The notes: generated by a model from the sequence alone, not told the origin. Numbered from the stretch's first letter, positions 1 to 8,382 are shown. The stretch is 64,000 bases of DNA from Hymenobacter rigui (GCF_003944715.1 NZ_RWIT01000004.1:371918-435917), one strand, 5' to 3'. Numbers and translations: made by a program.

Positions 1-1893
1 TGCGGGGGTGTGCTTCAGCTGCACCAGAAACTCATTGTTGTAGAAGCCGGTGGGGTCGGTGCCGTCGTTGGGGCGGCCGGTCTGGCTCACCACGTCGCCC
101 ACCTCCGGGAAGCTCAGGAACACCCGGCGCATCTCGTTGCAGAGCTTGTTCGATTCATCGAGGCTGATGCTCAGGGGCAGCTGGGCCCGCACGTAGATGG
201 AGCCTTCGTTCAGCTCGGGTAGGAACTCGGAGCCCAGGAAGTGGAACGCGCCCATGCCCAGCACCACGGCCACCGTGGCTACCAGCAGACTGGCGGTTTT
301 GCGGGCGTAGGTGAAGCGGAAGAACCGCTCGGCCCCGCGGTTGATGCCCCGCACGAAGAAGTTATCCTTCTCCACCACGTTCTTTTTGAGCAGCAGCGAG
401 GTGAGCACCGGCACCAGCGTGAGCGTGAAAATCAGAGCCCCCAGCAGGGCAAAACCCAGCGTCCAGGCCAGGGGCGAGAACACCTTGCCTTCTACCTTCT
501 CGAAGGAGAAAATGGGCAGCAACGCGGTGATGATGATGGCCTTGGAGAAGAAAATGGCCTTGCCCATGTCGCGGCCGGTTTTCTTGATGAGGCCCAGCTT
601 GGCCAGCTTGTTGAAGCGCTCCATGCCCATCTTGTGGGCCCGGTGGTCGAGGGCCACAAAGAGGCCTTCCACCATCACCACGGCCCCGTCGATGATAATA
701 CCGAAGTCAATAGCACCCATGCTGAGCAGGTTGGCCGACATGCCCTTCAGCCGCAGGCAGATGAAGGCAAACAACAAGGCCAGCGGAATAATCACCGATA
801 CGATGATGGTGGTGCGCCAGTCGGCCATGAACACGAACACGATAACCGTGACCAGAATAATGCCTTCCAGCAGGTTGTGGATTACCGTTTCAGTCGAGAA
901 GTCGATGAGCTGCTGCCGGTCGTAGAAGGTCTGAATCTTCACGTCGGAGGGCAGAATCTTCTCGTTCAGCAGCTGCACTTTATCCTTGAGGCGGGCAATA
1001 ACTTCGGAGGGGTTTTCGCCCTTGCGCATCACCACAATACCCTCCAACACGTCGTCGTTCAGGCCCCGGCCCACCTTACCCAGCCGCGGCAGCGCCGATT
1101 CGTGCACGATGGCCACGTCCTTCACCAGGATGGGGGCCCCGTTCACGTTTTTGATGACGGTGTTGTTGATGTCGTTGATATTGTTGAGCAGGCCAATACC
1201 GCGCACCACGTAGTTCTGCTGGCCCTCGTTTATCACGTCGCCGCCCACGTTGATGTTGCTGCGCTGGATGGCGTTGTAGAGGTCCAAAGGGGTGAGGCCC
1301 AGGTCCTGGAGCTTGCCGGGGTTCACGCTGATTTCGTAGTCCTTCACCTCACCGCCGAAGCTGTTCACGTCGGCCACGCCGGGCACGGCTTTCAGGTTGC
1401 GCTCCACCACCCAGTCCTGCAGGGTTTTCAGCTCGCGGGTGGTTTTGTCCTTGCTTTTGAGGGTGTAGCGGAAAATCTCGCCGGTGGGGCCGTAGGGCGG
1501 CTGCACGTCGGGGTCGGCGCCTTCGGGCAGGTCGGCCTGGCTGAGCAGGTTGTTCACCTGCACCCGGGCAAAGGCATCGTCCACGCCATCATCGAAAATC
1601 ACCTTCACCACCGACAGCCCAAATAGGGTGGTTGAGCGGATGCTGGTTTTCTTCTGCACCGGGTTCAGCGCAATTTCGATGGGAGCCGTCACGAACTTCT
1701 CAATCTCCTCGGCCGAGCGGCCGGGCCACTGCGTGATGATGGTAATTTCGGTGTTGGTAACGTCGGGGAAGGCCTCGATGGGCGTATTCCGGTAGCTCAT
1801 CACCCCGGCCACAATGACTACGAAGGTCATCAGGAACACGAAGCCCCGGTTTTTGAGCGAAAAGGCAATAATGCCCTGGATGAATTTATTCAT
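1..1893 (-). CDS. CzcA/CusA-type heavy-metal RND efflux pump, partial
   Basis: Inner-membrane proton-driven pump of the heavy-metal (HME) RND family; with an adaptor and a TolC channel such pumps expel Cu/Ag or Co/Zn/Cd ions. About 631 N-terminal residues are visible and the rest lies beyond the left edge. The start is the ATG at 1893 (MNKFIQGIIAFSLKNRG), followed at once by the first membrane helix, then a porter region and, near residues 396-409, DFGIIIDGAVVMVE. The two Asp and the Glu in this motif are the proton-relay acids that mark HME pumps. It is last in the minus-strand run tolC-adaptor-pump, separated from the adaptor by a 35-bp perfect palindrome. The family is clear; the metal cannot be read from the sequence. 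Confidence 0.93.
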   Translation of the reverse strand, partial: MNKFIQGIIAFSLKNRGFVFLMTFVVIVAGVMSYRNTPIEAFPDVTNTEITIITQWPGRSAEEIEKFVTAPIEIALNPVQKKTSIRSTTLFGLSVVKVIFDDGVDDAFARVQVNNLLSQADLPEGADPDVQPPYGPTGEIFRYTLKSKDKTTRELKTLQDWVVERNLKAVPGVADVNSFGGEVKDYEISVNPGKLQDLGLTPLDLYNAIQRSNINVGGDVINEGQQNYVVRGIGLLNNINDINNTVIKNVNGAPILVKDVAIVHESALPRLGKVGRGLNDDVLEGIVVMRKGENPSEVIARLKDKVQLLNEKILPSDVKIQTFYDRQQLIDFSTETVIHNLLEGIILVTVIVFVFMADWRTTIIVSVIIPLALLFAFICLRLKGMSANLLSMGAIDFGIIIDGAVVMVEGLFVALDHRAHKMGMERFNKLAKLGLIKKTGRDMGKAIFFSKAIIITALLPIFSFEKVEGKVFSPLAWTLGFALLGALIFTLTLVPVLTSLLLKKNVVEKDNFFVRGINRGAERFFRFTYARKTASLLVATVAVVLGMGAFHFLGSEFLPELNEGSIYVRAQLPLSISLDESNKLCNEMRRVFLSFPEVGDVVSQTGRPNDGTDPTGFYNNEFLVQLKHTPA

Positions 1894-1900
1894 GGTTGGA

Positions 1901-2000
1901 TGAGCTTCAAGCTGTCAGCTACAAGCTGCAAGCCTGGTTAGCAAGGATGTGTAAAGCGGGCAAATAGGCTTGCAGCTTGTAGCTGACAGCTTGAAGCTCA
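1901..2000. repeat. Perfect 35-bp intergenic palindrome, AGCTGTCAGCT words
   Basis: The arms 1901-1935 and 1966-2000 are exact reverse complements over 35 bases, with a 30-base loop. Each arm consists of near-repeats of words such as CAAGCTGTCAGCT and ACAAGCTGCAAGC. It fills the gap between two co-directional genes (adaptor and pump), has no T-run, and would be transcribed within the operon mRNA. Confidence 0.92.
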
Positions 2001-2001
2001 C

Positions 2002-3105
2002 TTAGTCGTTCAGCTCGTCGTACACCAGCAGCTGGTTTTGGGCGATGATGTGCTCCCCGTCTTTTAGGCCCGACTGCACGTAGCTCACGTCGCCCACGGT
2101 TTTGGCGATTTTCACCTCGCGGGTTTCCACATGGTGCCGGTCCCGGAACACCATCACAAAGTTGCGGTCCTTGTCGAAGACCACACACTTGGCGGGCACG
2201 GCCAGCATCTGCTGATTTTCGGTGTTGAGGACCTTGATCTGGGCGTACATCTCGGGCTTGAGCTGGTAGCCGGGGTTGTTGAGCTTCACGCGAACCTTCA
2301 TCACCTTGCTTTCCGGGTCGAGCACGTTGAACACCTTATCGATGCGGCCCTGGAATTGCTTGTCGGGGTAGGAGAGGGTGGTCACGTCGGCCTGGTAACC
2401 CTCGCGCACTTTGCTAATGTCCGACTCAAATACGTTGGCCATAATCCACACGTCGTCGAGGTTGCTCACCGTGAACAGGTTGCCCACGTTGTCGGCGTTG
2501 AACTGCATGTGGTCGGTCACGTTCTTCTCCGTGATGAAGCCCGAAATGGGGGCCCGCAGCGTGTAGGTGCCGTCGGCTGATACGCCGTACACGCCCAGCT
2601 GTTTGTTGGTTTTGCCCACATTGCTCTGGGCCTTGCGCAGCTCCTGGCGGGCCAGCGTCACGTCGCGCTCCGAGGCCAGGCCCGATTTGTACTGGTCTTC
2701 CAGCACCGAGAGGTTTTTGCGGGCAATGTCCAGGTCGGTGCCGGCGGTGCTGTTCTGGTTCTGCAGGTCGGCAATTTCGCCGCTCTTGATGACGGCCAGC
2801 ACCTGGCCTTTCGTCACATGGTCGCCTAGCTCCACGCTCAGCTGCTCCACCACGCCGCCCACCAGCGGGTACACCTTCACGGTTTTGTCGCCATCGGTGG
2901 CAATCTGGCCCGAGAGGTTCAGCTCGTCGCGCACGGGCTCCCGGCGCACCGTGTCAATCTTCAGCTCCCGCAGCATCTGGTCCGACATGGAGAAGCCGGC
3001 TTCGGCCTTCTGCGGGGCGTCGGTTTCTTCGGATTTCGAACAGCCCGCCAATGCCAGGGCGAGCGGGAGGGCCAGGGAAGTGGCCAAAGTGGCAAAGCGG
3101 ATCAT
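2002..3105 (-). CDS. RND efflux periplasmic adaptor (CzcB/CusB family), lipoprotein
   Basis: Membrane-fusion protein that links the RND pump to the outer-membrane channel. The ATG at 3105 is preferred over one at 3156 because it places a lipoprotein signal at the start (MIRFATLATSLALPLALALA, then GCSK), with lipobox LAGC. The 367-residue product shows a biotinyl-lipoyl half-motif near residues 70-110 (VYPLVGGVVEQLSVELGDHV), a coiled-coil hairpin at about 115-170, then beta-barrel and C-terminal adaptor domains ending LLVYDELND. It lies between tolC and czcA and is presumably co-transcribed with them. It is paralogous to the adaptor at 4687-5766, which shares the barrel wording and the ELND end. 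Confidence 0.93.
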   Translation of the reverse strand: MIRFATLATSLALPLALALAGCSKSEETDAPQKAEAGFSMSDQMLRELKIDTVRREPVRDELNLSGQIATDGDKTVKVYPLVGGVVEQLSVELGDHVTKGQVLAVIKSGEIADLQNQNSTAGTDLDIARKNLSVLEDQYKSGLASERDVTLARQELRKAQSNVGKTNKQLGVYGVSADGTYTLRAPISGFITEKNVTDHMQFNADNVGNLFTVSNLDDVWIMANVFESDISKVREGYQADVTTLSYPDKQFQGRIDKVFNVLDPESKVMKVRVKLNNPGYQLKPEMYAQIKVLNTENQQMLAVPAKCVVFDKDRNFVMVFRDRHHVETREVKIAKTVGDVSYVQSGLKDGEHIIAQNQLLVYDELND

Positions 3106-3158
3106 CTGGAAAGGGCGTTTGAGGGGAGAAAGAGAAGGTTGGGAAGTCGGCAGCATGA

Positions 3159-4445
3159 TTATTCGGCGTTGAACACCGGGCGGCCCACGGCGTAGTTGAG
3201 TTGTTCGAAGGCGCGCACCCGATTGGCGCGCAGGTTGTTGAGCTGCACTAGGTTGTTCTTGTAGCTCTCGTAGAAATCCAGGAACTCCACGACGGTGAGG
3301 TTGCGCTTGGCATAGCTCTCGTCAATGCCCTTCATCAGGCGGTCGAAGTCGGAGGTTTCCCGGTCGGTGCCCTGGTAGAGCTGGTCGTTTTGGCGGGCCA
3401 GGCGCCAGGCTTCCTGCACGTCGTTCTGCACCTGGAGCTGCTGCTGACCCAGCTGGGCTTTGCTCACCTCAATCTGGTTCTGGGCGGTGCGGATGTTGCC
3501 CTGGTTGCGGTTGAACAGGGGCACGGCCACGCCCAGCGTGAGGGCGTTGTAGTTCTGGATGTAGTTGCCGGCCCGGTCGTACACGTAGCCCACGGCCAGG
3601 TCGGGGGTGGCCAAAGCGCGCTGCAGGCGCAGGTTCTGGGTTTGCTGCTGCACGGCGGCCTGGCGGGCCTTCAGGTCGGCGCGGTTCACCTGGGCCGAGT
3701 CGATGAGCTGCGCCTCGGTGCGGTTGGTCAGGCTCAGGGCTTTCAGGCGGTTCTGGTCGGCTTGGGGCAGGTAGTATGCCCCGGTGGTGTCGCGCATCAG
3801 GGTGCGCAGGTCCGCCTGCTCCGAGGCAATGTCGTTGAGCAGGGCCTGCCGCTCGTTGCGGAGCTGAAACAGGAAGGCTTTCAGCCGAATCACCTCTTTC
3901 AGGGCAATGTTGCCCTTGTCGTACTGGCCCTGGTACAGGCTCACGGTGCGCTGAAAGCTGGCTACTTCCTTGTCGTATACACCCACGCTCTGCTGCTTGA
4001 AATACAGGTCGTAGAAGGTGCTGCGGAGCTGGTAGCGCAGGGTGCGCAGCAAATCCTGGAAGGTGAACTGCTCCACCAATGCATTCTGCTGGGCCACGCT
4101 GGCGGCCGCTTTGCGGCGGCCGGCTATGGCAAACAGCTGCTGCACCTGCACAATGGAGTTGCCGGTTTTGGTCACATCCAGCACCTTGTGGGTGAACTGG
4201 TTGTAGGCGTTCTGCTCGATGGAAACCGTGGGGTTGTCCCAGAGCCGGGCTTGCAGAATCTGGGCCTCGGCCGCCGATACGTTGTAGCGCTGGGCCAGCA
4301 GATCAAGGTTGTTCTGCACGAACCGCTGTTCGGCATCGGAGAGGGAGAGCCGCACCGTGTCGCCGGCGAGGGGAGCAGCCGCGGCGGGGCGGGTAAGAAT
4401 GCTGAGCAGCAGGGCCGCCATCAGCACGAAAACAGAGCGTTGCAT
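3159..4445 (-). CDS. TolC-family outer-membrane efflux channel (CzcC-like)
   Basis: Outer-membrane channel of a tripartite metal efflux pump. The start is the ATG at 4445 (MQRSVFVLMAALLLSILTRP, then AAAAP), which gives a proper signal peptide. An ATG nine codons upstream is possible but would break the spacing to the promoter that is shared with the second adaptor. The 428-residue product is rich in long amphipathic helices with many Gln and Leu, as in OEP repeats, including two related halves (DLLAQRYNVSAAEAQILQAR and ADLKARQAAVQQQTQNLRLQ). First gene of the operon tolC-adaptor-czcA. Four ATTAG direct repeats lie 43-80 bases upstream (4488-4525). Confidence 0.92.
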   Translation of the reverse strand: MQRSVFVLMAALLLSILTRPAAAAPLAGDTVRLSLSDAEQRFVQNNLDLLAQRYNVSAAEAQILQARLWDNPTVSIEQNAYNQFTHKVLDVTKTGNSIVQVQQLFAIAGRRKAAASVAQQNALVEQFTFQDLLRTLRYQLRSTFYDLYFKQQSVGVYDKEVASFQRTVSLYQGQYDKGNIALKEVIRLKAFLFQLRNERQALLNDIASEQADLRTLMRDTTGAYYLPQADQNRLKALSLTNRTEAQLIDSAQVNRADLKARQAAVQQQTQNLRLQRALATPDLAVGYVYDRAGNYIQNYNALTLGVAVPLFNRNQGNIRTAQNQIEVSKAQLGQQQLQVQNDVQEAWRLARQNDQLYQGTDRETSDFDRLMKGIDESYAKRNLTVVEFLDFYESYKNNLVQLNNLRANRVRAFEQLNYAVGRPVFNAE

Positions 4446-4469
4446 AACCGGATTCGGTGGTTGGTTATG

Positions 4470-4525
4470 CAAGAGTACGCCCCCCGTATTAGGGCTGAAT
4501 TAGAGGTAGATTAGAAACGGATTAG
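4470..4525 (-). promoter_or_regulatory. tolC-operon promoter with four 11-bp direct repeats
   Basis: On the + strand, ATTAG occurs at 4488, 4499, 4510 and 4521, exactly 11 bases apart (CTAAT on the transcribed minus strand). Ten bases downstream of the array is a -7-like box TACTCTTG (4470-4477), one mismatch from TAnnTTTG, and it ends 24 bases before the start codon. Tandem sites one helical turn apart over the -33 region are the arrangement used by OmpR/PhoB-family activators. An OmpR-type regulator is encoded at 7698-8375. The binding partner is inferred; the repeats are seen directly. Confidence 0.75.
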
Positions 4526-4686
4526 AGCTGAAAAATTTTCTCAGAAAGGCCGTTTTCGGCTGATAAACGTAGGTTTTGGTAGCCGGGGCAACGGAAAAAA
4601 CTGGCCGCTGCGTCAACTCCCGCTCCGAGGTCCACATGGCCCGGGCCACCCACTGCCGCGCCGCCCCGGTCGTTGGTCCGTCGGGC

Positions 4687-5766
4687 CTAATCATTGAGCT
4701 CCTTGTAGATAAGCAGCGGGTTGCCGGTGACCACCTGCTCGCCCGGCGTCAGGCCGCTGCGCACGAAGCTCACGCCACCCACCGTGGGGCCGGTTTCCAC
4801 CGCCCGGGTTTCCACCTTCCCCGATTCCTGCAGCACCAGCGCGTAGCGGCGGCCGTTGGCAAATACCAGGCTGCCGGCTGGCACGGTGGGCAGCTGCTCG
4901 GGCAGGGTGCGAGTGAGCTGCACCTGGGTGTACATACCAGGCTTCAGCAAGTGGCCGGGGTTGGGGAGCCGCACCCGCACCTGCAGGCTCTTGCTGGTAG
5001 CGTGCAGTAGGTTGAATACCTTATCAACCTGCCCGGTAAATACTTTGTCAGGGTAGGCCAGCGTCCGGATTTCGGCGGGCACGCCCACCCGCACGCCGGC
5101 AATGTCGGCCTGGAACACGTCGGCCAGCACCCACACTTCGTCCAGGTTGGCCAGGGTGAACAGGGCATCCACCTGCCCCGGCTCAAACTGCATGCCGGCG
5201 CTGACGTGCTTGGCGGTGATGGTGCCCGCCAGCGGGGCCCGTACTACGTACCGCTCCTGCGAGGCTCCTAGCACCGCCTGCTGCTGCTGCACCCGGCTCA
5301 CCTCGGCCTGAGCCGTGCGCCGTGCCGCCCGGGCCTGGGCCAGCTCCCGCTCCGAGGCCATGCCATCGGCGTGCATCGACTCCGTAGCCGCCAGCTCCCG
5401 GCGGGCGGTAGCCAGGTTGACGGCGGCCACCTGGGCCTCTTGAGCCAGCCCCGCCACCCGCGTGCTGCGTACCACGGCCAGCACCTGGCCCTTGCTCACT
5501 TCGTCGCCCAGCGTCACGGGCACCGACTCCACCACGCCGCCGGCCACCGGGTACACGGGGGCCGTGCGGTCGGCATTGGTAACTACCTGCCCGCTGAGCT
5601 TCAGCCGGGCCTGCACCGGGGCCAGACGCACGGTATCGGTGGTGAGGTTGGTGAGTTGGGGCGCGGTGGCGGGCGTTATGGCTTCGGCGGCTTCTTCTGA
5701 GCAGCTGGCCAGGCCTAGGCCGGAGGGTAACAGCAACAGGCTGGCGAAGTGGAATAATCGGGTCAT
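4687..5766 (-). CDS. Second RND periplasmic adaptor, lipoprotein
   Basis: A CzcB/HlyD-type membrane-fusion protein of 359 residues, separate from the tolC operon but facing the same way. The start is the ATG at 5766 (MTRLFHFASLLLLPSGLGLA, then SCSEE), giving lipobox LASC. An upstream ATG at 5793 falls in the promoter box. Visible parts are a lipoyl half-motif VYPVAGGVVESVPVTLGDEV, an Ala/Arg-rich coiled-coil hairpin (residues about 110-160), barrel segments (NLDEVWVLADVFQADI) and an end LLIYKELND. It is clearly a paralogue of 2002-3105. No pump or channel is adjacent, so it may assemble with the same CzcA/TolC pair as an alternative or mixed adaptor. Its promoter matches that of tolC in layout. 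Confidence 0.92.
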   Translation of the reverse strand: MTRLFHFASLLLLPSGLGLASCSEEAAEAITPATAPQLTNLTTDTVRLAPVQARLKLSGQVVTNADRTAPVYPVAGGVVESVPVTLGDEVSKGQVLAVVRSTRVAGLAQEAQVAAVNLATARRELAATESMHADGMASERELAQARAARRTAQAEVSRVQQQQAVLGASQERYVVRAPLAGTITAKHVSAGMQFEPGQVDALFTLANLDEVWVLADVFQADIAGVRVGVPAEIRTLAYPDKVFTGQVDKVFNLLHATSKSLQVRVRLPNPGHLLKPGMYTQVQLTRTLPEQLPTVPAGSLVFANGRRYALVLQESGKVETRAVETGPTVGGVSFVRSGLTPGEQVVTGNPLLIYKELND

Positions 5767-5790
5767 GGGGTAAGCAACACGAGTGAGGTG

Positions 5791-5846
5791 CAAGCTTACG
5801 CCGCCGTTATTAGGACCCGGTTAGAGCCGCATTAGAAACGGATTAG
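5791..5846 (-). promoter_or_regulatory. Second-adaptor promoter with four 11-bp direct repeats
   Basis: On the + strand, ATTAG occurs at 5809, 5831 and 5842 and GTTAG at 5820, each step exactly 11 bases. A -7-like box TAAGCTTG lies at 5791-5798, 24 bases from the start codon, and the array begins 42 bases upstream of it. Both distances are identical to those at the tolC promoter. The ten bases between box and array are also similar (CGCCGCCGTT here, CGCCCCCCGT there). This strongly suggests one shared activator. Confidence 0.75.
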
Positions 5847-5918
5847 AGCGTGAAGATTTGATGAAATTTCTTCCGAATTCTGAGGGTAGAAGCTGAAAGT
5901 AGGGAAGGATAGAACGTC

Positions 5919-6127
5919 ATGCAGAGGCGCAGCCGAAGCATCTCGCGTGCTGATGTTGTTGGTTTGTAGGATGGGCAGAATGGTGTAGAGACGCAACACT
6001 TTGCGTCTCGTCGTTGAACGGTTGGGACTGTACGCCGCCGCGTAGCTTCAACAACATCGGCAACTGATGAGACGCACAATCCAAACAACATCAGCAACGA
6101 CGAGACGCAAAGTGTTGCGTCTCTACA
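5919..6127. repeat. Composite palindrome, 32-bp perfect arms, GAGACGCAA words
   Basis: This fills most of the 385-base gap between the second adaptor and the kinase; no gene is seen there. The arms 5984-6015 and 6096-6127 are exact reverse complements over 32 bases. Each arm is itself a hairpin (GAGACGCAA-cact-TTGCGTCTC). An outer, imperfect layer pairs TGCTGATGTTGTTGG (from 5949) with its near-complement at about 6080-6095. At 5919-5958 there is also a single copy of a GTCATGCAGAGGCGCAGCCG element. Confidence 0.88.
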
Positions 6128-6151
6128 TCGTGCAACCAATCAACCTCCTCG

Positions 6152-7501
6152 CTATAAAACCACCTCCACCACCGTACCCTGGCCCGGTCGAGAGCTGATG
6201 TGTACCTCGCCGCCGTGCAGCTGAATAATCTTGCGGGCCAGCGGCAGCCCCACGCCGTGCCCCACCACATGACGGGCGTTATCGGCCCGGAAAAACGGCT
6301 GAAACACCTGCGGCAGGGCTTTTTCGCTGATGCCGATGCCGTAGTCCTGCACCCGGATGTAGCGCCGGCCGGCCCGGTATTCCAGCCGCACTTCCACCGG
6401 CTGGTCGGCGGGGGAGTACTTCAGGGCGTTGTCGAACAGGTTGGTGAGGGCTCGGCTCAGCAGCTGGCGGTTGCCCAGAATTTCCAGGGCTTCGGCATCC
6501 TCCGGCAGCTGGCCAAACGTGAGCTGTACCCGGCGCCGCTGCTCCGGCAGCACCGCTTCCCGAGCTTCGGCCAGCAGCTCATCCAGCCGGATTTCGTCGC
6601 GGGCCCCGGTGTTGGTTTGGGTGAGGTCGAGCAGGTTATTGATGAGCAGTTTCAGCTGTTGCAGCTCGTACAGCACCGAGGCCACGCCTTCCCGGTAGGC
6701 GGCCGGCTCCCGCTCCCGGTTCAGCAGCACCTGCAGCTCGCCAATGGTGGCCGTGAGGGGCGTGCGCAGCTCGTGCGAGGCGTTGCTGACGAAGGTACGC
6801 TGGGTCTCGAAGCCTTCCTCCAGGCGCTCCAGCATGCGGTTGAAGGTGCGGGCTAGGCGGGTTATTTCGTCCTGCTCGTGGCTGATGCCCTCACTCACGC
6901 GCAGGTGCAGGTCCTGGGTGGTAATGCGGTCCACCTGGTCGTTGACGGCGGCAATGGGGGCCAGGGCCTTGCCCGAAAACACCCGCCCGGCCACGTAAAT
7001 CACCACCAGACTCACCACAAAAATACTGGCCAGAATCACCACTAGGTGTTCCAGCCGGGCCGTGCCGGAGTGGTTCTGAGCGGCGGCCACAATGATGAAC
7101 TGGCCCTGGTTGTCGCTGTAGAAAATGCCTACCGCTTGGCGCGGGCCCAGGTCAAAGTACACTTCCTTTTCGGTCAGAATCCGGGACAGAATGCGCTCCG
7201 AAATCTGAATCCGCTCGTCTTCCTCAATAAAGCGGGGCTCCAGCTTGCTATTGTAAATCTGCAGCACTTCGCCGGTGAGCGTGCGCAAATAGCGGCGCTG
7301 AAACTCCCGGAACGCTTCGGCCCGCAGCTCGTCCTGTTCCAGAAACACGTAGCCCGTCACCTCAGCCCGGTCACGCAGGCGCTGGTGAAACTCCTCGTGG
7401 GTGTAATCGGCCTGCAGCAGGTAAATGGTGGTCATTACCGCCAGCAGAATCACGGCCACCAATCCCAGAAACAGCCACGTGAGTCGGTTACGGATGGTCA
7501 T
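6152..7501 (-). CDS. Sensor histidine kinase (CusS/CzcS-like)
   Basis: Membrane sensor of a two-component system, probably sensing periplasmic metal given its neighbours. 449 residues: TM1 about 10-30, a periplasmic sensor of about 120 residues, TM2 about 152-172, HAMP about 172-232, HisKA with phospho-acceptor His243 in SNASHELRTPL, and a HATPase domain with N box (LFDNALKYSPADQPVE), DYGIGISE and a G2 box GHGVGLPLA. This is the HPK1 layout usual for OmpR-type partners. It follows its regulator gene at 7698-8375 on the same strand, separated by a repeat-filled gap of 196 bases. The function assignment is firm; the metal ligand is inferred from context. Confidence 0.93.
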   Translation of the reverse strand: MTIRNRLTWLFLGLVAVILLAVMTTIYLLQADYTHEEFHQRLRDRAEVTGYVFLEQDELRAEAFREFQRRYLRTLTGEVLQIYNSKLEPRFIEEDERIQISERILSRILTEKEVYFDLGPRQAVGIFYSDNQGQFIIVAAAQNHSGTARLEHLVVILASIFVVSLVVIYVAGRVFSGKALAPIAAVNDQVDRITTQDLHLRVSEGISHEQDEITRLARTFNRMLERLEEGFETQRTFVSNASHELRTPLTATIGELQVLLNREREPAAYREGVASVLYELQQLKLLINNLLDLTQTNTGARDEIRLDELLAEAREAVLPEQRRRVQLTFGQLPEDAEALEILGNRQLLSRALTNLFDNALKYSPADQPVEVRLEYRAGRRYIRVQDYGIGISEKALPQVFQPFFRADNARHVVGHGVGLPLARKIIQLHGGEVHISSRPGQGTVVEVVL

Positions 7502-7556
7502 GAAGCAGGTAGTGAATTAGACAGATGGTGGGGCAGGAAGGAAAGCAAAGGACATA

Positions 7557-7680
7557 AAAGAATGTCATTCTGAGCGAAGTCGAAGAATCTCTACCGCAAC
7601 AGTAATCTTGGTCATAAGGCAACGAAGCGGTAAAGATTCTTCGACTTCGCCTCCGGCTTCGCTCAGAATGACGTTCTTTT
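7557..7680. repeat. TGTCATTCTGAGCGAAG-type palindrome
   Basis: The left arm 7557-7597 and right arm 7627-7680 are reverse complements through TCATTCTGAGCGAAG and GAAGAATCT...ACCGC. The right arm carries an extra block of about 11 bases (CCTCCGGCTTC) that interrupts the pairing and looks like a small duplication of CGAAG-type wording. It sits between regulator and kinase genes of one operon. Confidence 0.85.
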
Positions 7681-7697
7681 TCTCACTTCTTACCGCC

Positions 7698-8375
7698 TCA
7701 CTCCTGAGCGCGCAGCACGTAGCCCATGCCTACTACCGTGTGGATGAGCTTGCGAGGGAAGGGCTTGTCGACTTTGTTGCGCAGGTAGTTTACGTACACG
7801 TCCACCACGTTGGAGCCGGCGTCGAAGGAGTCTTCCCACACGTCGGCGGCCAGTTCGGCGCGACTGAGCACGCGGCCGGGGTGGCGTAGCAGTAGCTCCA
7901 GCAGCCCAAATTCGCGGGCCGTGAGCTTGAGCGGCTGCCCGGCCCGCGTCACGGTTTTGGCCCCCGAGTCCAGCGTCAGGTCCTCGAATTGCAGCACGGC
8001 GCTTTTAGCCTGCTGGCCGCGGCGGCGGGTGAGGGCCCGCACCCGGGCCACCAGCTCCGGAAAATCGAAGGGCTTCACTAGGTAGTCATCGGCTCCGCCG
8101 CCGAAGCCGTGCAGCTTGTCCTGAGTAGTGCCCAGGGCCGTGAGCATGAGCACCGGCGTCTGCTGGTCCTGCGCCCGGATGGCTTCCAGCACTTCCAGCC
8201 CGCTGAAGTAGGGCAGAATCACGTCCAGAATAATCAGCTCGTAGGAGTGGGAGAGGGCCAGCTGCCGCCCAAAGCGCCCATCGTAGGCCACTTCTACCTC
8301 AAATCCTTCCTCCTCCAGCCCCCGCTTTATAAACGCCGATACCTTGGGCTCATCTTCAACCAGCAGAATTTTCAT
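7698..8375 (-). CDS. OmpR/PhoB-family response regulator (CusR/CzcR-like)
   Basis: DNA-binding response regulator partnered with the kinase downstream. 225 residues: receiver domain 1-120 with acidic pocket Glu/Asp (LVEDEP), phospho-acceptor Asp51 in LIILDVILPY, Thr/Ser in LMLTALG and Lys in DDYLVKPFDFPEL; then a winged-helix Trans_reg_C domain (LKLTAREFGLLELLLRHPGR, VDVYVNYLRNKVDK, VVGMGYVLR). The four-copy 11-bp repeats before tolC and before the second adaptor are good candidate targets, since this family binds tandem sites one helical turn apart. No such array is seen before its own gene. Confidence 0.95.
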   Translation of the reverse strand: MKILLVEDEPKVSAFIKRGLEEEGFEVEVAYDGRFGRQLALSHSYELIILDVILPYFSGLEVLEAIRAQDQQTPVLMLTALGTTQDKLHGFGGGADDYLVKPFDFPELVARVRALTRRRGQQAKSAVLQFEDLTLDSGAKTVTRAGQPLKLTAREFGLLELLLRHPGRVLSRAELAADVWEDSFDAGSNVVDVYVNYLRNKVDKPFPRKLIHTVVGMGYVLRAQE

Positions 8376-8382
8376 GGGGAAA

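Noticed and set aside
241..1626. Long plus-strand open frame opposite czcA (about 460 codons)
   Set aside because: His/Val/Gly-rich antisense frame caused by high-GC codon structure; the minus strand encodes an unmistakable RND pump.
5843..6139. Open frame in the gap upstream of the adaptor
   Set aside because: It consists of translated palindrome arms (repeated RRD/VSS wording) and has no coding character.
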